From positions 102,775,762-102,839,761 of the forward strand of contig OY740769.1 in the NCBI GenBank assembly GCA_963513935.1: a stretch of DNA of 64,000 nt, written 5' to 3'. Positions 37,192 to 48,824 of the stretch are shown piece by piece. The notes under the pieces were generated by a model that searched no databases, had not been told where the DNA came from, and worked only from the letters and a program-made list of their open reading frames with translations. Made by a program: the position numbers and the translations under genes. How positions within the stretch are numbered: the stretch's first letter is position 1; each line of letters opens with the position of its first letter. The DNA comes from Aphrophora alni. Taxonomy: Eukaryota > Arthropoda > Insecta > Hemiptera > Aphrophoridae.

Positions 37192-37308
37192 ATGTCTGCA
37201 GATGATAATTACGTTGAAGTTTATGACAAAGAAAATAAAGAATACTTCTGTTTTAAACATTGTCTGTTACATTTTGTGAAATTCTGTTATTACAAATACA
37301 TCTGCTAA
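37192..37308 (+). CDS. 38-codon open frame, doubtful
   Basis: The frame begins MSADDNYVEVYDKENKEY and ends in an aromatic and cysteine-rich tail. The first half has balanced, acidic composition unlike nearby random translations. No family is recognised, and it lacks visible exon boundaries. Confidence 0.1.
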   Translation: MSADDNYVEVYDKENKEYFCFKHCLLHFVKFCYYKYIC

Positions 37309-37921
37309 AGGAATCAATTATTTTGCATAAGGCGTTTATTTATTGTCTAATAATACGTTGTCCAGAAGAGTGAATTTCATAATTAATTTCCATATTTTAT
37401 TTCTTTGTTTTTCTACGGGTATATCAATATTATTTATAGTTTGGACAACAACAAAAATGTACACACGAAATATTGCATATACATTGTCTGCACCTAATTA
37501 TTAATTCTTTCAATTAACACTCCTCTCATCACCATGCAGGGGGGGGGGGACTTTTCAGTGAGCTACGTAAATATCTATTATATAAACAAGTGTTAAAGCA
37601 TCGAAATTTAATAATGTCAAACTATCTAAATTTGGCATTTTTTAAAATAATTTTATAACATTATCAGAAGGAAAACAAAAATTTAAAGAATGGGAATTTT
37701 ATTTACTTTCATAAGGTATTTGCTGTAATTATAACGCGTAATATATGAATCTAATTAAACATTATAGTGAAAACAATATTGTAGAGTAACAAATTTGTAG
37801 AATGTCTCACAAGTTATTGTTTTTTACAATATAAATTGATCCAATTATAAAAGATTAAAATTGACAAAAAAGTTTATGAAATTTTAACATGATGTTGCCA
37901 GATTTAGCACTTTAAATCTCC

Positions 37922-38631
37922 TTTACACGTTGGCTACCGACATGTTAATAAAAACCATCACCACAGACCGGCATCACCTACAGATGACTAGTGGGATGAT
38001 TCCAGCGACCAGTGTTAGCTTTAGTATGATTTCTCACAACCATACGGTCTATTTTATCGACTTAGTTTTTGTTTGTCGGTCATCAGGAATGTTCGTCAAC
38101 TATACTGCAGACGTGGTCTCTGTGTGGGATATTTTGTCCCTTGCAGTTAGCAACTTTTGTTTACACCTAATCTGGACCATGTGGTACGCATTAGTCAACA
38201 ATATGCTAGTCGAACTGTAAGGTTATTTGTATTTTTAGACTTTGCAATAAACATACAACTTGTATTAAAATGTTATATTTGACTGTGTTAACCTCAATTT
38301 TTTTTATAAATAATTAATTTTGACGTCGTTCTATAAGCATTCTATATATTTATATGCAATATAAAATATGCTATAGACTGTCGTCAACTATAGTTGACAA
38401 ATAACAAAAACTGTAAAAAAGGTTAAAATGAGAACTATTTTTACTAAAATCATCTAAACTATATTTATTTAAACCCTAATTATCATAAAAGTAAATTTAC
38501 AAGTTTAGTCTGTGAGTTACATCAGTTTGCTATTCTCAGTCTATAATGAAAGGCAGTACCAAGAGATAGATCATATAGTACCACTTTAACGTCAACTATA
38601 GTTAGTTGACGATCGATAGCGAACGTGTTAA
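37922..38631. mobile_element. TTAA-type (piggyBac-like) non-autonomous element
   Basis: The ends are inverted repeats: TTTACACGTTGGCTACCGA (37,922-37,940) versus, on the other strand, TTAACACGTTCGCTATCGA (38,631-38,613). The right end shows an intact TTAA, the target site used by piggyBac elements; the left has TTTA. The perfect palindrome GTCAACTATAGTTGAC (near 38,388-38,403) and a near copy at 38,591-38,610 are subterminal repeats at the right side. A 96-codon frame (37,930-38,220, TTG start) lies inside, GC-richer than the surroundings, with no recognised domain. It may be a leftover of the element's coding part. Confidence 0.55.
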
Positions 38632-38645
38632 ATGTGAAACTATTC

Positions 38646-38960
38646 CGATCAGCATTTTTATTGCAAACAATCTCAAGGTCACGTCATTTTACAGCAGAAT
38701 TCATTATGATGAAAAGTGACGGATATACGCCTTTAAACAAAGATTGTTTCTGATCACCTTTTTTAATGTAAACAAATTCAACTTCACCTCGTCTTACCGC
38801 CCAAATCATTATGATAAACATTTACCGATATATCGTCTTAAAATTTTAAAGTTTGTGATCACCATTTTTATTCCAAACAATCTCTAATTCACCTCCTCTT
38901 TCTGCGCACTTCATTATAATGAACACTAACCTATATATAGGGCTAACACTTGTAATATTC
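38646..38960 (+). repeat. Three-unit 105-bp tandem array
   Basis: Units begin at 38,646, 38,751 and 38,856 with CGATCAGC or TGATCACC followed by TTTTTAAT/ATT and AAACAA. Each ends with a TCATTATGATGAA- or TCATTATAATGAA-like block and a TATA-rich stretch. Spacing is exactly 105 bp. It starts 15 bp past the TTAA end of the preceding element. Confidence 0.8.
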
Positions 38961-41590
38961 TATTAGCTTCAGGATCGCAAAATGACAAGAGATGATTAAA
39001 TAAGATCTGACAAGAAAGATAAAAGACTAGGTAACCCAAGACTAGGACCACTCAGGTTTGCCAAACCCGTATTAACTAAAGGGGACCCCTGAGGATCACT
39101 AACTTTTAAAACGTATACAATGAACACAACATACACCATGGAACAAATCCTGTTGGTAGTTATTACATGTGTTTCTTATTTTTATAAATACGTTCTAAAT
39201 GAAAAGCTCTCCACCTAAAGAAGTCTCTTTAGGAGAAACTGTCTATGTTTTAATATTACATAGACTTAAAAACCCTGTATATTTATAAACGAAAACTATC
39301 TACAATTCTAAAGCAATTAAAATTAATTCTCATAGTTATAATCAGCTATTCAAATGTCAAGAGATTAATTTTACAATTCAAATAAAATTCAATTAATAAG
39401 CTATCCTACGAGTTACTTGTTTACGAGATATATCATAGGATAAGTTATGATGCAGCTTGAATGCGGCTTGAATAATACATGAAAACGGTGAACTAAAGAA
39501 GCCACCTAGAATAACCGTGAACAACGAACTTCTTTAGGTTCTTATGATTCATCTGTTGCAAGTACTGTACAATAGTTTATATTAGTTGCTTTTTAGACAT
39601 GTTATTTATATCAACACCTTGGTTGCTCCTTGAACAACAATACAAGTAAAGACATGATCTTGTTTTACTTTAAAAGAGTAAACTATTTTGAATTATAACA
39701 TATTTTTGTGAATTTTAATGTTTTCCAGATATTCATCTTTGAAAGATGTAGTACCACTTTGAAGTGGTACACTTAGATATTCATAGTGCAGTACCACTTT
39801 GAAAATATACAAAATAAAGTCTTGGGTTTTAGTGTAACAATAAAAAAAAAAAAAAAACACGTATACCAAATTTAGACTTAATGTGTCATCCAAGACAAAA
39901 TATTATTTTTTTTTAGAAAAAAAAAATCAGAGTTTTTAATTAAAAGATAAGAGACAAGTTATACTATTGCCCCTGTATTTCAGATACAGACTGTATAATT
40001 GTTGTTATATAAAGGCCATCTTGTTAAAGCAATGGATATATTGGCTGAAATTTATTGTAAATAATTTTCTTGATTGAGAAAACATTGGACTTGAGAGCGT
40101 AGCTAAATTGCTTTACATGTTTATTTGAATATCTGAATCTTGAAATTAATAAGTAAAGATCACCAAGATGAGTAAAATGAGACAGTCCAGAGGACAAGGA
40201 TATGAAGAATCATAAATAAACAATTTCAAACGTCCTACTTTCTAAAAATTGTATGACTATATTCTACATATAGTAAATCCTAGATAACATCTTTAATTTA
40301 TTTAAAATTGCAATAAAATACCAGCTGACAGAAAGTATAATTACTGATTTTTCCTAAATTTGAGATTATGCTTAAACCGAATTTTTTTTTTTTTTATAAC
40401 TTTTTTATTGTTTATTTCAATATTGGCCGTCATTTTGATTATAAAACTGTTTTTTTTTTCTGATTAAATTATTTGCAAAGTTTTCTGAATATATTTTTAA
40501 ATATTCATATTTTTTATAGTTGTAAGGAATAATTTTTAATTGATTCAAAGTTTTAAAGATAATTGGGTTGCAAATTTAAATGCTCTACAAAATGAGCTAA
40601 TAAGGGAGTTGTATAATTTTATAAGTCGAAAATCGGCAATCATTTTACAATTTACCGACTAATTTTTCTGGTACACGAACTTTTCCAATTATTGTAAAAT
40701 AAAAACAAATTCGTGACCTCTAGAGCGTTTAACAACAAACGGTGAGCCCAAAATGGTGCTAAATACTCTGTGGATAAGAACAGAATACATGTATTAGTCT
40801 CCTGTGACAGTGCTCTCACTAGAAAGATTTCAACAGCTAGAAATTCGTTTAAAAGATTTTTCATTCTTATTGACACAAACCTACACTAATTCTATATTAG
40901 CATTTGATACAAACAAATCATGTCAGTTACTAACAAGCCTAGGCAATTTGTTAAAACGCCAAATCATTATATCCTTTTCTTCCGTAGGATTGAAGAAAAC
41001 TTGTTTAGTCAAGATCCAATTTATGTAGATCATTCACTTGCAGAAATGCTGTTTGATTGACGTGTACGTCAAACTTGTTTGTTTCGATTCCCAAGTTCAT
41101 CACCTACGTGACAAGTTCATTATTTAAATACAACTAGGTTATGCCAGAAATCGTCTTCACATCCGGTTATTTTTTATCAGTACGCATGGAAATCAAAGTA
41201 AATGTAGACTTGTTTACTCACATGTATGTAGGAGGGTGAAAGATAAAAACAAAATTGTTACATTTACCCTATAATTATCTTGACCCTAGGTGAGGATTAA
41301 AATCGGCCGGTACAAATTGCCACTCTCACTTGTCAGTAATCTCCACTATCTCACTCTCACATTCTATAGGTCCTAGTGAACGTCATCTAGCGATCACTTC
41401 CAAGACCTTTCTAACATTCTCCGTCCTTCTAACAGATTCTATGAATATTTTCAATCTTCTCTCATCATATGCATATCTCCCAATAAAAGCCTCCTAGATG
41501 TTTCAGAGAAATTATTTACAGCTTATGACATAAATCTTGACATTTGCTTTTCATTCCTACATTTCTCTTTATCTAACCAAATTCTTCTAT
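38961..41590. other. Unassigned AT-rich DNA
   Basis: Holds the tight hairpin GTACCACTT-TG-AAGTGGTAC at about 39,750-39,769, with the half-site GTACCACTTTGAAA again near 39,792; a poly(A) run near 39,842; and a CRE-like inverted TTGACGTGTACGTCAA near 41,056. Facing open frames at 40,652-41,028 have no recognised domain. Confidence 0.4.
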
Positions 41591-41599
41591 TCTTAAGTA

Positions 41600-42340
41600 T
41601 AATATAATCCAACTTTCTTTGTCGATAACCAGGTCTCTAAATCATACAGCACAAATGGCAAATCTCACCTTTATTGACATGATTATAATCCCACTAATCT
41701 TGCTCTATATAAATTTTTATTTCCCTGTGGATTGTAACCAAGAGACGAAGTAATTACACTTTCAGTTCTTGGAAACTTATCCATCCAAAACCTTGGAATC
41801 TGCAACAACATTTTACCATATCAATGTTGGCAGCAACTCTCTATTTTCACCATCTCCTTAGGTTGTTCTGAAAATCATTCGTACATCTTTTCTTATTTCT
41901 TCATTATAGTCTTCGATCAGATAGGTGATATTCTATAGATTTTTCTGTCGCCCTTAATCATCCATTGTTTTGAGAATACCTCATATAAAGCCTTTGATAC
42001 ATGGAAGGACGTTATGGTATAAATCTTCAAGTTTCCCATTTGTTCTTATTTTCCATATTTCATCTTCTCTCACCGGACCATATTTGACTAATTATGCCCC
42101 ATTCGCAAATCCATAATTCTGTCGATGACAAAACCCATGTCCTCGACTGAAACAATATCTTGGGATTAATACAGTTTCACATATTCTTACTTCAATATAC
42201 GGGAGTAGAATATAGTGTCATTAGTCATCTATTTCCTGCATATTTCTAACGATTTCATTAGTTTCTTCACTATGTAACCAAGGTAAGAAAGTTTTTTTCC
42301 ATCTCTAGGAACTGATATTTTTCATGTTCCAAAACCTTAC
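41600..42340 (-). mobile_element. Decayed non-LTR retrotransposon, RT thumb to C terminus
   Basis: On minus, fragments in order are YLGYIV (42,269-42,286), ETVLIP (about 42,160-42,180), LFQSRTWVLSSTELWICEW (about 42,100-42,158), GPVREDEIWKIRTNGK (about 42,030-42,083) and PRFWMDKF (41,773-41,796). They match YLG--V, KTVLIPV, LYGSETWVL, ER-ILR-I, GPVRD--EWRIRTN and PRLRW-D of insect non-LTR elements. Frames change several times, so it is dead. A second weaker YDLETWLSTKK-like stretch near 41,600-41,660 may be another fragment. It is closely related to the 2.6-3.3 kb relic (both carry the GPVR--D---W-IRTN box). Confidence 0.72.
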
Positions 42341-44220
42341 CCTCTGAAAAAAAAGAGAAGGTCACTACTCCCTATCGACAGTAGCTTTCTGTATCCACCG
42401 TCTGACTCATACAGTCCTCTCCTTATTAGGGATTATCCATTTAAATCCTGACCCTTAAATGTCAATTTCCTCCAATAGGATGACATTCTATAACTTTTTC
42501 GGTTCCTCTATCCACATGCCTTACCTAGAGTCTACTGTATGACGACAAGCATATTCAGTTTGTGGTATAAATCTTTAATTTCTCTGTTTATCCTTTATAT
42601 ACATATTTCTACTCTCGTTGGGCATTGGGTTTTCATCGTATTTTCAGTTTCTAAGTACATAAACTTCTTGTGCTTTTATAAAACTTAGTCACCCTAAGTT
42701 ATAAAACACGGTGGGTTTTCGTACAGTGATGCTTCACTAATTTCAACTTCCTGGATATTCTGCTATTCTAATTTTTGAATGCAATACAGTATGTAATCTA
42801 TGTCCTGTCACTAATATCGCCAAAATTTCCTTGTTTATTAAATGTAAAAATTACATATAGCTAAATAAAACTTCTTCTGATTCTGGGATCTAATGCTTTT
42901 ATCCCTCAAAGAGTTTTAATTGATAAGCTATGTCAGAATAGTTCGTCTTTCTATTTACATATTTCATAACATATTTTTTCTATATTTATAAGAGTGTTTT
43001 CAATATGTAATGATTAGTTAGTAAACTGTCATCTTAATATAAATACAGTGTTTGTTATGAAAATGTGTGTTTTATTTTGATTGTTTTGATTATGTTTTTG
43101 TACAACTCAAACTTTGTAGCTACGTAAAGGGAGAAGGGAGAGAAGACTTCAATTTTGGTTAAATGTCACCAAATATATTCTTTGCTATCTGTGTAAGTTG
43201 AATTGGCTCTATCTTCCAGCATATTGGGATTGGATTTACTGGTTTAAACAGAAAAGAACTGTTAAATTTGAGGAAATTAGTATTAAGAAAAAGACGCCGT
43301 GATTATGAAGAGATTATTTCTGAATTGATGTCCAGGATGAACTGATATGGGTTTCTTTCAACACATTAGCGGTGATATTTCAGACGTGTATAAGGCTTAG
43401 CTTGGGTCGGAACCAATTCTGCAACGCTCGCATCTTAGAAGCTGTCAATATAAATACACGTCTTAAGATAGGGAATTAGAGATAAATTTTGTAGGCTTTA
43501 GACAAGAAATATCAAGCCAACTTGAAGACGAGACGTATGGATTGCGTATACTGGAGTTATATATATTATCCATAGTTAAAATATATGTTTTTAATTCTAC
43601 GTATGAGCAAATACATATAAGTTATAGATAATGAAACACTCTAATAACGAAAGCGTCGATGCCCCAATAAACTATTCTGCACCCTATAGCGAGATCTATG
43701 TTTTTAATATTGCTTTGGTTTATTATCAATAAAACCTGGACATAAGTAAAATATAAAGGATTTTCTGTTGATGCGATAATCCTTTATATTAATTTTAAAT
43801 TTTTTATAATAATCTATCTCTTTTTTATATACTGAATACATTTATTCTAGAAGAAACTTGTATCTCTAAAAAATATTTAACAAAAACTGTACACCTTTAT
43901 AAATACGAGTTTAACTATTAAAATAATATTTTTTGTATACACCTGTACACTTAAATAATCAATTATTAATTGACATGTTTGAATGTATTATACCACTATC
44001 ATAAGATAAAAAATAAATATTATTACATTTTATAGTCACTTCTAGCTTTTCACATTTTAGTTTGTTACTTTCTGACGATGTCAAAATAATATCAAAAAGT
44101 ACAGACGCAAAATAATTCTAATAAATAGTAGGCAATATGTTGTTGAAATTAGTTAAATTATAATCCACAATTAGTTAAATTTGACCATAGGATTGTGAAT
44201 TTAATCAATTGTTATGTTAT
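42341..44220. other. Unassigned DNA
   Basis: Upstream of the reverse-strand relic there may be more of it (42,340-42,700), but no YADD box is visible. A 50-codon stop-free stretch near 43,325-43,480 (plus) is GC-richer than average and unrecognised. Confidence 0.35.
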
Positions 44221-44224
44221 TCTT

Positions 44225-44421
44225 ACTTTATGCCAACAATCCTTAAATGTCGTTGTGTATTACCGGTTTCGATCAATAGTTGGTCATCTTCAGTTCCAAA
44301 ATCTGTTAGTTTTAGACGAAATACAAAATTGGATGCTACAAAAGAAGAGACCTGCAAAAGACCAACTAAGGGTTGAATCCGGTAGTCCACTAAGACATTT
44401 AAGGATTGTTGGCAAAAGTAA
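44225..44421. mobile_element. Short foldback element with hammerhead-like core (second family)
   Basis: Arms GCCAACAATCCTTAAATGTC (about 44,232-44,251) and GACATTTAAGGATTGTTGGC (about 44,394-44,413) are inverted. Inside the left arm the minus strand carries CTGAAGATGACC...GATCGAAACCGG. An 81-codon open frame (44,195-44,440) reads through the whole element and is not evidence of a gene. Confidence 0.6.
44261..44293 (-). ncRNA. Hammerhead-like core, CCGG type
   Basis: CTGAAGA, T, hairpin GACCAA/TTGATC around CTA (one C-A mismatch), then GAA and ACCGGT (self-complementary), then A. The arrangement is as in the CGCG-type cores, but the arm sequences are unrelated. Stem I pairing is not evident here. 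Confidence 0.3.
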
Positions 44422-44785
44422 GATTTTTGAACTAACCTAAATAAATTGATTTTAATTTAAGTTTTAATAACCTGTTTATCCTTTTAAACTAATTTAAATT
44501 TACTAAATTTTTATTGTGCAATTTTATGCTTAATTATTAAACCTCTGACTCCTTTAACCTTTCCCCAAAGGAGTGAGTTATATCTGTACAAAGAAAAGAT
44601 TTACTTTTAAGACAATCGAAACTCCCGTTACGAACCTTATTTTACCGATACCTCCTTACCCGACAATTGAAGGAAACAGTTTTTACATATATCAAAACAA
44701 AAAAATAATAGTTCATAATTAATAATAGTTAATAATTTGTATGATTTGTTTTAAAATTAATATTAATATATTATTTTGTATATTT
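44422..44785. other. Unassigned AT-rich DNA
   Basis: Nothing recognised. Confidence 0.4.
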
Positions 44786-44789
44786 CGTT

Positions 44790-45080
44790 ATACAGGGTGT
44801 ATCTGAAAAGCACGGATAAATTTCGGAAGCAAGCTCCTTACGTTTACATGAAGAACAAGTTTCCTATAAAACAAATTTCCAAAAAGCTTCATTTTCCATC
44901 TCTCTGTTTGTGTTTTAACTGAAACAATCTATTTACGGAAATTGATGTGATGTTGAATCCAGATTTAGTATATTTATTTTGTATGTAATCATTAATCACC
45001 ATATAAAAAAACCACAACTTTATATTTTCAAAATGGTGGCCTTATATTTTGTTTTATTAACGAAAAACGGAACAGTCTAT
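44790..45080 (+). mobile_element. MITE half-element, TACAGGGTGT end
   Basis: Begins TATACAGGGTGTATCTGAAA and carries GATGTTGAATCCAGATTTAG, TTTTGTATGTAATC and TTCAAAATGGTGGCC in the order seen in the left half of the palindromic MITE (copies at 5-560 and 48.8-49.4 kb). A mirrored right half is not evident. Confidence 0.5.
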
Positions 45081-45850
45081 TTCTGTATGTTAAAAGGAAA
45101 GAAAAAGGCGGAAACATAATTTCTTTTTAAATGACCACAAATCAATCATTTAAATCACCCACAAGTTTACGATTCCAGTTAGTTCTTTGTATTATTATTG
45201 TATCTATTACATGTTACTGCTTATGTTACTTATTTCCTACATAAAATACGTGGTTCCGTATAACAAAGATTTTATTTCCATTGCATTGTTACAATTACAA
45301 GATATTTTTTGTGTCGCGTCTGAGAACTTAAGGGGTGATATTACATTATTAATTACATCTAATAATAATAAAAAAAAGTGGTAAAATATTATAAACTGTT
45401 GTTAGTGTTCAATAAATATTGTCCTTCATAACTATCATCTTCTTTAAATTTTCTGATGATAATGCCATTATATACGAAAATAATATATAAACAAAATAAA
45501 ATAAAAATATTGTGTTGAAAAGTTCTCAGTATATTTTGTTTTATTTCAACAAAAAAAAAAGTTTTACAGAGAAAAATAAAATTTCATTAAAAACTTTTGC
45601 ATTACCTAAATTTTTTCCAAGTTCAATTTAATGTCTAACTATGGACTCTCCTCCCTGAACTATCCTTTTATCTTTAAAGTATATATTCATGCATATTTCT
45701 TCCTCATTGTATAGGCCTTTTTTTTTATCCCTAATCATTTTTTTTAAATCTTCCTTTAGTTGGTTGGACATTTTCATTTAGGGAATTTTATTTTTAATAT
45801 TTATAAGTATTATTTTAAGTTAGTTTCGATTTATGTATATTTTGATATTT
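45081..45850. other. Unassigned AT-rich DNA
   Basis: Nothing recognised. Confidence 0.4.
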
Positions 45851-45851
45851 A

Positions 45852-46735
<884 letters not shown>

Positions 46736-46743
46736 TCAAAACA

Positions 46744-46995
46744 ATGCATACAATAACTTTAGCGGTTAAGTCGTGTGGAATGCACGTTCCTAGATGTGCC
46801 GTCAAGACAATACAAAGTGTGGCACTGATGTCCTATAGACACTATCGCTGGCGGTATCTGAAGTTTGTTTATTCTGAGGTAACTGAACCCACTACACCGG
46901 CTGCAGTCTACTATTGGTTGAATATACGAGTATATTCTAATACTGGATTTTGTGTTATTTATTTATTTTATTTTAGGTTAATTTTAAATTTATAA
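46744..46995 (+). other. GC-richer segment with 83-codon open frame, unrecognised
   Basis: 46,750-46,930 has markedly higher GC than either side, and the frame through it (starting MHTITLAVKSCGMHVPRCAV) stays open until AT-rich sequence. A GAGGTAACT inside could act as a splice donor. No family is recognised. It could be an exon or a transposon piece. Confidence 0.2.
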
Positions 46996-47341
46996 CTTCT
47001 ATCAGTAGCGATTTCTTTTGCTGAAATTTAAACCCAAGCTGACTGGAGAAAATGGAAATATTTTGGCAATTTTTTCTCACTATTTATATTGGTTGGAAAT
47101 AATGACTGAATGCACGACGATATCCTATAAAGTTTTAAATAAAGCGACTATAATACACTAAGTAATTATAACACCAGTCTTTTGGGACATATTCCTGGCA
47201 GATTTATTTTACAAATCATCGTTACGAGCACCTTTTACATGGGAGATACGGAAATTCCATTCACACGGAATTTGAGAAACATTATCACAAAAGTTGAGTC
47301 TGTTATACATTTTTGAGTCCATGTATTTACATTTATGTATA

Positions 47342-47640
47342 TAAAGAGTGTCTAGAAAATATTGTCCCTAATTTCACCAGGCTATATTTTATAGGTGAAA
47401 ATAAGAAAAAAAAGTTCCAAAATAAGTCCCGGAATGGTTAGTTTTCGAATTATCCGTCATCTTTAAAATTTGTATGAACACTTAATATCTTTGGAGATAG
47501 AACTGATATTAAACCCAAATTTGGGGGACATATTTGTTACGTAACCTTTTTACTCCTGTACAAAAAACGAGAATGTTCTTTTGTATATTTTCAAAATGGC
47601 GACCATTTCAAATTTTGAATGTTTAAATATACTACAATGT
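47342..47640 (+). mobile_element. MITE half-element, related family
   Basis: Starts TAAAGAGTGTCTAGAAAATA, continues with GATATTAAACCCAAATTTGG and TTTTCAAAATGGCGACCATT. This parallels the end-to-centre order of the 44.8-kb and palindromic MITEs. Confidence 0.45.
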
Positions 47641-47986
47641 TGTCTTAGAAAATTGAGGAATAATTATTTCACAACACTTTTATAAAGAATATTTTCATAA
47701 AAAAATAAAGTAAAATTAAATAAAACTTATTGCGTTTCTTTTGTTATTTTTATAAAGGTTTTAACACACCAGAATAAATGAAGTTTTCTTTTTAATTAGT
47801 CGTATGATAAAAAAAAGAAAAGAAAAAGTTATAAATATACAAATAAACATAGGGAGATGTTTCAGAGTTATATTCTATACACGAGTATCTATATATAATT
47901 GATTTTTTAATTATTTGAATTTTCCGCTTATACGTTTTTACTAGGAAGTAATGAATATACAATAATATTTCAAGTGAAAAATATAC

Positions 47987-48060
47987 GACCTAGACTGGGA
48001 ATCGAACCCAGGACCTTTGGCTTTACGCGCCAATGCTCTACCAACTGAGCTATCCTAGTC
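47987..48060 (-). tRNA. tRNA-like sequence, left arm (better preserved)
   Basis: The minus strand starts GACTAGGATAGCTCAGTTGG, with A box TAGCTCAGTTGG and B box GGTTCGATTCC intact. D stem GCTC/GAGC, anticodon stem TTGGC/GCCAA with loop GCGTAAA (nominal anticodon GTA, but C instead of U at position 33), T stem CTGGG/CCCAG. The acceptor stem has one A-G mismatch and two G-T pairs. The internal polymerase III promoter could work, but the odd anticodon loop and repeat context argue for a tRNA-derived repeat rather than a translating tRNA. Confidence 0.45.
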
Positions 48061-48157
48061 GTTTCCCAACATATGCGAGGTAATTAATTTTGAAACTCAA
48101 AATTGCATCAATTAAACGTAAAGTCAAGTGAGAAGTCTACGCCCTGTGCTGGGAAGC

Positions 48158-48231
48158 GACTAGGATAACTCAGTTGGTAGAACATTGGAGCATAAAGCCA
48201 AAGGTCCTGCGTAGGATTCTCAGTCTAGGTC
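48158..48231 (+). pseudogene. tRNA-like sequence, right arm (degraded)
   Basis: Starts GACTAGGATAACTCAGTTGG. It is the same 74-nt length as the left copy, but the B box is changed (GCGTAGGATTC) and the D stem is broken (ACTC/GAAC), so polymerase III recognition is probably lost. Confidence 0.55.
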
Positions 48232-48492
48232 GTATATTTTTCACTTGAAATATTATTGTATCTATATATAATGTTTCTCAAATTTTGTAATTACGCTCGA
48301 TTTATAAGCCTTTGGAGAAGATTACGAACTATTAAAAAAAGGTCATTAAAACTTTCATAGGAAAAATGTCACATAATGTAGCTAAATATTGAACGAAAGC
48401 TCATGTCTACTGTTCGACGATATAATTATTATAAAATACAAATTAGTAAAAAAATTTAAAATAACATGTTTTGATACATTTTATTTATAGAT

Positions 48493-48497
<5 letters not shown>

Positions 48498-48526
<29 letters not shown>
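48498..48526. repeat. Poly(T) tract
   Basis: 29 T in a row. Together with the A run at 49.5 kb it brackets the palindromic MITE region. Confidence 0.95.
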
Positions 48527-48527
<1 letters not shown>

Positions 48528-48824
48528 TAGTGCGTATAATTCTAATTTTATCCATTGTTATATTTTATCTATAGGAACTTATAACTGCTCATTTTTTTCA
48601 GCAGATGCCAACTAGATATGAAACTAAACTTGAAAACACAAATAAATCGTGACACTTAGCCAGGTACAATGAGAGAAAATCTCCAGATTAATTAACATAT
48701 TTGTCAATGCAAAGGTAGACGTGATTGAATTAAAAGATATACCAAAACCGAAAAAATGTCCACTCAAGGATAACAAAACCGTGAATAGTTTCCATTTAAG
48801 ATACGATAAACTCAAGGTCTTAAC

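Larger units (their letters stand above)
47958..48260. mobile_element. Foldback element with a divergent pair of tRNA-like sequences
   Basis: Arms of about 114 bp (47,958-48,072 and 48,147-48,260) are inverted and about 90% or more identical by eye, separated by about 75 bp. Outer ends are TACAATAATATTTCAAGTGA and its inverse. Each arm contains a 74-nt tRNA-like sequence transcribed away from the centre. No reverse transcriptase is present. It resembles two tRNA-derived SINE heads joined head to head. Confidence 0.75.

Noticed and set aside
44195..44440. 81-codon open frame
   Set aside because: Passes through both arms of a foldback element.
47987..48060. Functional nuclear tRNA with anticodon GTA
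   Set aside because: C at position 33, a mismatched acceptor stem, and location in a foldback repeat point to a tRNA-derived element.
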